Positions 1 through 5,100 of a stretch of 5,984 bases of DNA are shown piece after piece. The first letter of the stretch is position 1. Each line of letters starts with the position of its first letter. The notes beneath the pieces were generated by a model. It was given only the letters and a program-made list of their open reading frames with translations. It did no database searches and was not told the origin of the DNA. The DNA is taken from contig JAENVT010000455.1 of assembly GCA_016650435.1 (NCBI GenBank), positions 1 to 5,984 of the forward strand. The letters run 5' to 3'. Position numbers and translations under genes: made by a program. This stretch comes from Ilumatobacteraceae bacterium. Lineage in GTDB: Bacteria; Actinomycetota; Acidimicrobiia; Acidimicrobiales; Ilumatobacteraceae.

Positions 1-360
1 GCCGAGGGCCGGATGGCAGCAGGTGAAGATCAGCCTCAGTTGGTCGTCGTCCACCGGACCGACCTCCGTGTGCTCGTCGGGCGTGTGCACGAGGAGTGCC
101 TGTTGTTGTCGATCGTTGCGCGATGCCTCGCGACGCAAGCGGTCGATTCCACGGTTGCGGGCAGTCGTGATGATCCAGCCGGCTGGGCTTGGCGGCAGCC
201 CCGACTCGGGCCACCGCTTCGTAGCGATCTCGAAGGCTTCCTGGACCGCTTCTTCGGCGATATCGATATCCCCGAAGAAGCGGACCAGGCTTGCCACCGC
301 TCGGCCGGACTCGGCGCGGAACACGCGCTCGATGTCTGTCGCATCGACTGCTCCAGTCAT
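1..360 (-). CDS. ECF sigma factor, ECF42-like (partial, N-terminal 120 residues)
   Basis: Promoter-recognition subunit of RNA polymerase; the C-terminal part is off the left edge. Translation from the ATG at 360-358 is open to position 1. Residues 10-50 form sigma region 2.1-2.2: ERVFRAESGRAVASLVRFFG, then GDIDIAEEAVQEAF at 30-43. Residues 61-78 hold the region 2.3-2.4 signature GWIITTARNRGIDRLRRE, and 107-119 hold DQLRLIFTCCHPAL. That last motif is typical of the large ECF sigma group with a C-terminal TPR-like extension (ECF42, DUF6596), usually about 400 residues long, so roughly 30% is visible. This family has no classical anti-sigma factor and is typically encoded next to DGPF/YCII proteins, as here. 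The start is 9 nt after the upstream stop with no clear Shine-Dalgarno sequence, which suggests translational coupling. Family assignment is strong; the regulon is unknown. Confidence 0.93.
   Translation of the reverse strand, partial: MTGAVDATDIERVFRAESGRAVASLVRFFGDIDIAEEAVQEAFEIATKRWPESGLPPSPAGWIITTARNRGIDRLRREASRNDRQQQALLVHTPDEHTEVGPVDDDQLRLIFTCCHPALG
240..289. repeat. 50-bp near-perfect palindrome inside the sigma factor gene
   Basis: Positions 240-264 and 265-289 are reverse complements apart from two mismatched pairs (245/284 and 258/271), centred on GATATC|GATATC with no loop. It falls in codons for sigma region 2, residues 24-41 (SLVRFFGDIDIAEEAVQE). The codon pairs Phe-Phe and Glu-Glu mirror each other. 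It is probably a by-product of the conserved protein motif, but it could extrude as a cruciform or form an mRNA hairpin. Confidence 0.8.
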
Positions 361-369
361 CAGGCCCGT

Positions 370-717
370 TCAGTCGCCTTGGAACGGACGGACCTCGACC
401 GGAGCCTCGCAAGTGGCGGCACCCTCGGCAGCCAGCTTCAGCGCAGCATCGAGGTCAGGAACTTCGACGATCCAGAAGCCACCGAGCTGCTCCTTCGATT
501 CGGCGAACGGACCATCGCTGGTCAGCACTTCACCGTTGTGCACGCGCACGACAGTGGCGGTGTTTGCCGGGTGCAGGCCACCTGCGAAAACCCACGAGCC
601 TTCCTTCTGCAACTTCGCGTTGAACGTGTCGACTTGCTTGTACATCCGCTGGATGTCGTCGGCGGGCGGCTCCGGGGTGCCCTCGACCATGTGAACGGAC
701 AACAGGTACTGCGTCAT
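370..717 (-). CDS. YCII/DGPF-domain protein, partner of the ECF sigma factor
   Basis: A 115-residue protein of the YCII-related (DGPF) family, the usual length for a stand-alone domain. The hallmark DGPFAESKEQLGGFWIVEV lies at residues 68-86 and gives the family its name. The C-terminal PVEVRPF at 106-112 and the N-terminal QYLLSVH (conserved His9) also fit. These are small dimeric alpha+beta ferredoxin-like proteins; some YCII relatives carry enzymatic activity, but the DGPF proteins linked to ECF sigma factors have no settled function and are thought to be targets or modulators of the sigma factor. The gene is followed after 9 nt, in the same reading frame, by the ECF sigma gene. The ATG at 717-715 is supported by AAGGAG at 730-725 with 7-nt spacing. 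An ECF42-like promoter candidate lies upstream at 770-805. There is no signal peptide or membrane segment, so it is cytoplasmic. Confidence 0.93.
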   Translation of the reverse strand: MTQYLLSVHMVEGTPEPPADDIQRMYKQVDTFNAKLQKEGSWVFAGGLHPANTATVVRVHNGEVLTSDGPFAESKEQLGGFWIVEVPDLDAALKLAAEGAATCEAPVEVRPFQGD

Positions 718-724
718 GTGATTT

Positions 725-730
725 CTCCTT
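725..730 (-). promoter_or_regulatory. Ribosome binding site of the DGPF gene
   Basis: AAGGAG on the minus strand, 7 nt before the ATG at 717-715. It fixes the start of the DGPF protein and contrasts with the downstream sigma gene, which has no such site. Confidence 0.85.
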
Positions 731-769
731 GTTCAGGACTCGGCACTCACCGGGTCTCGTTGCCCTCTA

Positions 770-796
770 CACGAAGGAAGATCCCTGAAATCGACA
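770..796 (-). promoter_or_regulatory. Candidate ECF42-type promoter of the DGPF-sigma operon
   Basis: On the minus strand TGTCGA (796-791) is followed by a 17-nt spacer (790-774) and CGTG (773-770). As I recall, the signature reported for ECF42 sigma factors is TGTCGA at -35 and CGA/TC at -10, so the -35 is exact and the -10 is one base off (CGTG for CGTC). The site sits about 53 bp before the DGPF start and fits autoregulation of the operon by the encoded sigma factor. A second TGTCGA lies just upstream at 805-800 but has no matching -10 at 16-18 nt. Placement and motif are seen directly; function is inferred. Confidence 0.5.
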
Positions 797-829
797 CGCT
801 CGACAAAACTTTCTCGAAATCATTTCTGG

Positions 830-1384
830 TTACGGCTGACGGCCCATGAACGCAATCAGCCTGGCCTGCTCGTCGGCATCGTCGGGAACCGTCACCCGCT
901 GCCCATATTGGCCGCTGGCGCGCAGCATGTCGTCGTAGGGCTCGACGCCCGACAGCATCCGGTGCACCTCGTCGACATCGAGAGACTCGTCGCCGCCCGT
1001 TGCTCGCGCCACATCCCAGGTGTGGATCAACACGTCCCCGAGAAAGAACATCGCAATCGCATCCTCGACGGAATGATCACCGGCGCGCGGGTGGGAAAAT
1101 CGTGCCTCAGCAATCTGTGGATCATCGAGCAGGGTTTGGATGCCGTTGGTGAGGCACTGCCATGCCGCGACGGGATCGTCGTCGACCGACGGACCTGTCG
1201 GCAGCTCCACGCCAGCGCCCGCGGCGAGAAACGCCGGTATCCACTCCACGATGTGGCGGACGATGTCACGTGCATCCCAACCTTCGCACGGTGACGGGTT
1301 GTCCCAGGCGGCGTCGGGCACCGCCGCGACTCGCTGCGTCATCCCGTCGGCGACCAGGCGATATCGCCCGGAGATCTCACTCAC
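830..1384 (-). CDS. TIGR03086-family DinB-like metal-binding protein (mycothiol-dependent isomerase superfamily)
   Basis: A 184-residue protein of the maleylpyruvate isomerase N-terminal/DinB-like four-helix-bundle superfamily, TIGR03086 branch, which is about this long. Diagnostic segments are SPCEGWDARDIVRHIVEW at residues 31-48 and FFLGDVLIHTWDVARATG at 113-130. The superfamily binds a divalent metal through one His in each motif plus an acidic residue four positions before the second; here these would be His44, Asp117 and His121, with Asp where the characterised isomerase has Glu. The protein may be a mycothiol-dependent enzyme, but the substrate cannot be read from sequence. Translation starts at GTG 1384-1382, supported by AGGGGAG at 1399-1393 with 8-nt spacing, and ends in TAA at 832-830. 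It lies 112 bp upstream of the DGPF gene on the same strand, with a candidate promoter between them. It is probably its own transcription unit with possible read-through. It is divergent from the acetyltransferase. Confidence 0.88.
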   Translation of the reverse strand: MSEISGRYRLVADGMTQRVAAVPDAAWDNPSPCEGWDARDIVRHIVEWIPAFLAAGAGVELPTGPSVDDDPVAAWQCLTNGIQTLLDDPQIAEARFSHPRAGDHSVEDAIAMFFLGDVLIHTWDVARATGGDESLDVDEVHRMLSGVEPYDDMLRASGQYGQRVTVPDDADEQARLIAFMGRQP

Positions 1385-1392
1385 GGGCCTCG

Positions 1393-1399
1393 CTCCCCT
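1393..1399 (-). promoter_or_regulatory. Ribosome binding site supporting the GTG start at 1384
   Basis: AGGGGAG on the minus strand, 8 nt before the GTG at 1384-1382. It decides in favour of this non-ATG start for the TIGR03086 protein; the resulting N-terminus fits the family length. Confidence 0.75.
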
Positions 1400-1414
1400 A
1401 TTCCGTCAAACCGT

Positions 1415-1443
1415 TTCGACCGAACCGAACCCACCGTTAGCGT
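1415..1443 (+). promoter_or_regulatory. Weak candidate promoter for leaderless expression of the acetyltransferase
   Basis: TAGCGT at 1438-1443 resembles an actinobacterial -10 (TAnnnT). It lies 8 nt before the GTG at 1452, so transcription would begin at or next to the start codon. TTCGAC at 1415-1420 sits 17 nt upstream but matches TTGACA poorly. The idea is attractive because the gene lacks a Shine-Dalgarno sequence and leaderless mRNAs are common in actinobacteria, but the match is weak and could be chance. Confidence 0.3.
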
Positions 1444-1451
1444 CCGCATTG

Positions 1452-2060
1452 GTGATTACCTCCGACCTCCATTTAGGCGACCTTCGTGTACGTGACCTTC
1501 ACAGGGCCGTCCAGTCACAACCGGGAGAGTTCCTACTACAGGTCGCGCACACCAGCGAGCTTGCACCATCCGTGCTCGCTCAAGCCCGTGAGTTGTTGGA
1601 CGAGGTGTTCGCGGGCGAGATGACCGACCACGACTGGGAGCACGCGTTGGGCGGCATGCACGCCATCGCCTGGCGCGGATCGTCGATCATCGGGCACGCC
1701 TCGGTGGTACAACGACGGCTGCTCCATGGTGGACAGGCACTACGAACCGGCTATGTCGAGGGAGTCGGGGTGCATCCCGATTGGCAGCGGCACACCATCG
1801 GCGGCCAGATGATGAGTGCACTCGAACGGATCATCGAGAACTCCTACGACATCGGCGCGCTCGGTGCCACCGACGAGGCGGTGAGCTTGTACGAGCACCG
1901 GGGGTGGATCAAATGGGCTGGCCCAACGTCGGCACTGACTCCAACGGGCATCGTCAGAACTCCCGAGGAAGACGATTGCATCTATGTCCTGCCGCTGGGT
2001 CGTGCCTTGGACATATCGCTCGACCTCGCCTGTGATTGGCGCGATGGCGACGCCTGGTGA
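1452..2060 (+). CDS. aac(2'): Aminoglycoside 2'-N-acetyltransferase, AAC(2')-I family
   Basis: A GNAT enzyme expected to transfer acetyl from acetyl-CoA to the 2'-amino group of aminoglycosides such as gentamicin, tobramycin or kanamycin B. It is cytoplasmic, 202 residues from the GTG at 1452. Residues 53-202 align without gaps to M. tuberculosis AAC(2')-Ic 32-181, with about half identical by hand comparison to the sequence I recall. Shared blocks are DWEHALGGMHA (61-71), QALRTGYVEGV (95-105), RGW (150-152), GPTS (157-160) and the C-terminal CDWRDGDAW. Active-site positions are retained: Glu103 (Mtb Glu82), Tyr147 (Tyr126, proposed general acid), Asp61 (Asp40), Asp200 and the C-terminal Trp202. 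Asp35 and Asp152 become Glu56 and Glu173, and Ser117 becomes Gly138. The CoA loop (QRHTIGG, 112-118) departs from the Q/RxxGxG/A consensus, as the Mtb enzyme's also does. About 21 N-terminal residues exceed the Mtb protein; no start codon exists nearer the homologous position, so GTG 1452 (or TTG 1449) is forced. Tested substrates may differ. Confidence 0.9.
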   Translation: MITSDLHLGDLRVRDLHRAVQSQPGEFLLQVAHTSELAPSVLAQARELLDEVFAGEMTDHDWEHALGGMHAIAWRGSSIIGHASVVQRRLLHGGQALRTGYVEGVGVHPDWQRHTIGGQMMSALERIIENSYDIGALGATDEAVSLYEHRGWIKWAGPTSALTPTGIVRTPEEDDCIYVLPLGRALDISLDLACDWRDGDAW

Positions 2061-2069
2061 GCCCGTGGA

Positions 2070-2096
2070 TTGAGTCCTGTGCTGCGCGGGTAGTCT
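2070..2096 (+). promoter_or_regulatory. Weak candidate promoter upstream of the glucan synthase gene
   Basis: In the 64-bp gap (2061-2124) TAGTCT at 2091-2096 resembles a -10 element, and TTGAGT at 2070-2075 resembles TTGACA, but the spacer is only 15 nt. No transcription terminator is visible in the gap, so co-transcription with the acetyltransferase gene is at least as likely. Confidence 0.25.
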
Positions 2097-2124
2097 CGGC
2101 CCCACGATTGCCGAAGAGCGGAAA

Positions 2125-5100
2125 ATGAGAGCGAACCCGTCCACACCAGATCCGCTCCGCCGCGATCGCCGGGGCGGGCGTTCGGCCAAGCCTCAAGACC
2201 CGATCCTCGCCGAACTGTTCAGCGTCGAGCGGCTCGAGCAGCACGCCCGAACCCTCGCGGCGGCGCAGAAAGTCACCGATAACCCTCACCGTGGACGCTC
2301 CGTTCATCCGCGCGTCGCCGAGAACGGTCAGATCCTCCTGGAGTCCTACCGTCTCCTGGCTCGGGCCATCAAAGACGAACGCTCGATCACACCGGCCGCC
2401 GAGTGGCTCGTCGACAACTTCCCGATCGTCGACGAACAACTCCGCGAGATCCGCGACGACCTGCCGCGCAACTACTACCACGAGCTGCCCAAACTCGCCG
2501 ACGGTCACCTTGCCGGCTATCCCCGGGTTCTTGGTCTCGCCTGGGCCTACCTGGCCCATACCGACAGCCGTTTCGACCCGGAGAGCCTGCGCCGAATGGT
2601 GCTCGCCTACCAGCAGATCGAGCCGCTGACGATCGGTGAGCTATGGGCAATCGCCATCAGCATGCGCATCCTCCTCGTCGAGAACCTGCGGCGTCTGTCT
2701 GAGCAGATCGTCCTCAGCAGAAAGGCACGACAGGAGGCAGACGAGATCGCCGACCGCCTCCTCGGCTTGGGGCAAGGATCGCCGGAGGCTGCGACAACTG
2801 CCTTGAAGCGAATGCTGCCCGACACGCTGCCGACCGCCGCAAGCGTTCAGCTCTTCCAGCGACTACGCGATCAGGATCCGGCGGTCACGCCCGCTCTGGC
2901 GTGGTTGGAGGAGCGTCTCGTTGCGGAGGGAACCACCGCCGAGGAAACGGTGCGACTCGAGCACCAGCGCCAGGCGACCATGAACGTCACGGTCCGCAAC
3001 GTCATCACGAGCATGCGTCTCATCTCGTCGCTCGATTGGGCGCAGTTCGTCGAGGGCGTCGGCCTGGTCGACCAGTGCTTGCGGGCCGGTAGCTCGTTCG
3101 CCAGCCTCGACTTCGACACCCGCGACAGCTACCGCAAAGCCATCGAGGAGCTGGCCAGAGGCTCGTTCCTCACCGAGACCGATGTTGCTCGCCGCGCCCT
3201 AGCAATGTCCAAGGCGGCGCCGCCAGGACTCGCCGAGGGATCAGAGGTGGCGCCCCGCTATCGGGATCCCGGTTACTACCTGATCTCCGACGGCCGCGTC
3301 ACCCTCGAACGCGATCTCGGCGTGCGGGTGCCGCTGTCGACCCGGCTGCTGCGCGCCTACGTCCGCTATCCCGCGACGGGATACCTCGGGACGATGGTGA
3401 TCCTCACGGCCCTCGTCCTTGCCGTGCCGCTGTTACTCTCCCGGAACCGAGGCGCCGTCTCGGGCGAGATCGTCATCATCACGCTGCTCGCGGTCACCCC
3501 GGCCTCCGATCTCGCAGTCGCTCTCGTGAACCTGATGGTCACCAGAGTGCTCGGCCCGACGCCGCTGCCGCGCTTGGATCTCGACGACGGGGTGCCTACC
3601 GAGCTGCGCACGCTCGTCGTCGTCCCGATGCTGCTGACCACTACTGAAGACATCGAAGCCCTCGTCGGTGGACTGGAAGTGCATTACCTGGCAAATCGGG
3701 AAGGCGACCTTCGATTCGCATTGCTCTCGGACTGGCTCGATGCCGGGACCGAGCAAGTCGCCGGAGACGATGAACTGCTCGCCACCGCGGCCGCCGGTAT
3801 CGACCAACTCAACGAGCGCCACGGCGAGGCTCCCGGGGGTGGAGCGCGGTTCTTGCTCCTGCATCGAAAGCGAGCCTGGAACGAGGCCGAGGGTCGGTGG
3901 ATGGGATGGGAGCGCAAACGCGGCAAGCTACACGAGCTCAACGCCTTGCTCCGCGGCTCGACAACGACCGGCATTCTGACGTCGGAACGAGCGACGTCGA
4001 CTCCGCCGATCGATGTGCGCTATGTGGTCACCCTCGACGCCGACACTCGCTTGCCCCGCGGCGCTGTCGGGCAACTCGTCGGGACCATTGCCCATCCCCT
4101 CAACCAGCCGACGTTCGATCCCCTGACCGGTCGAGTGACTCAGGGCTACGGCGTGCTGCAGCCGCGGATCACCCCGACGCTGCCGGCCGAACAGGGTGGG
4201 TCGCTCTTCCAGCGCATCTTCGCCGGTTCGGCCGGGATCGACCCGTATGCGTCGGCGGTCTCCGACGTGTATCAAGACCTGTTCCAAGAAGGAAGTTTCA
4301 CCGGCAAGGGGATCTACCACCTCGACGCGTTCGAGGCCGCGATGAAAGACCGGGTGCCCGAGAACACGTTGTTGAGCCACGACCTGTTCGAGGGCGTGTT
4401 CGCCCGGGCCGGTCTGGTGACCGACGTCGAGCTCTTCGATGAATTCCCGTCGAACTACCTCGTCTCGGCGACCCGCCTGCAGCGTTGGGCCCGCGGCGAC
4501 TGGCAACTCTTGCCGTGGATCCTCGACAAGGCCCGCGACGCCAAGGGGAACCGTGAGAGGAGCTCCATCCCGGGCATCGCCCGGTGGAAGATGCTCGACA
4601 ACCTTCGCCGCACCCTGTCGGCACCGTTCATGGTGGCGACGCTCGTGGCAGCGTGGACGCTGCCTTCGATCCTCACCGGCTTGTGGACAGCATTTGCCAT
4701 GGCAACAGTGGTCGTGCCGGCAGCGCTGCCTGTGCTGATGGGTCTGCTGCCGCGACGCAAAGGCATCTCAAAGCGCAGCCATCTCCGAGCCGTCGGTGAA
4801 GACATCCTCCTCGCCGGCGCACATGTGGTGCTCGGCATCACATTCGCGGCCCATCAAGCGTGGATGATGCTCGCGGCGATCGCCCGAACCGTGGTTCGGG
4901 TCTACATCACGAAGCGGCACCTCCTCGAGTGGATGACCGCTGCACAAGCAAAGGCCAATCGAAGTCTCAACTTGTCGGGCTTCTACCGACAGATGGCAGG
5001 CGGCGTTGGGATCGCGATCGCAACTGCTGTCCTCGTCGCGGTGACGAAGCCCGACGCAGCGTGGATCGCCTCACCGTTCCTGGTTCTGTGGCTGCTCTCG

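Noticed and set aside
13..849. Long rightward open frame of 278 codons opposite the sigma and DGPF genes
   Set aside because: It is antisense to two clearly conserved proteins, crosses their intergenic region, has no recognisable motif, and is explained by GC-rich codon structure.
1140..1451. Rightward extension of the acetyltransferase frame back to an ATG at 1140
   Set aside because: This would overlap the well-supported TIGR03086 gene on the opposite strand by about 245 bp and add over 100 residues unlike any AAC(2') protein. The GTG at 1452 avoids this.
1479..1500. Direct repeat of GACCTTC at 15-bp spacing
   Set aside because: Only two 7-bp copies in GC-rich sequence. It is too short to call a repeat array or operator by itself, though mentioned with the start-site finding.
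2061..2124. Possible terminator between the acetyltransferase and the glucan synthase gene
   Set aside because: No stem-loop followed by a T-tract could be found; the gap is short and GC-rich without convincing dyad symmetry.
1954..2559. Leftward open frame of 201 codons spanning the end of the acetyltransferase and the start of the glucan synthase
   Set aside because: It is antisense to both conserved genes and shows no recognisable domain or convincing ribosome binding site.
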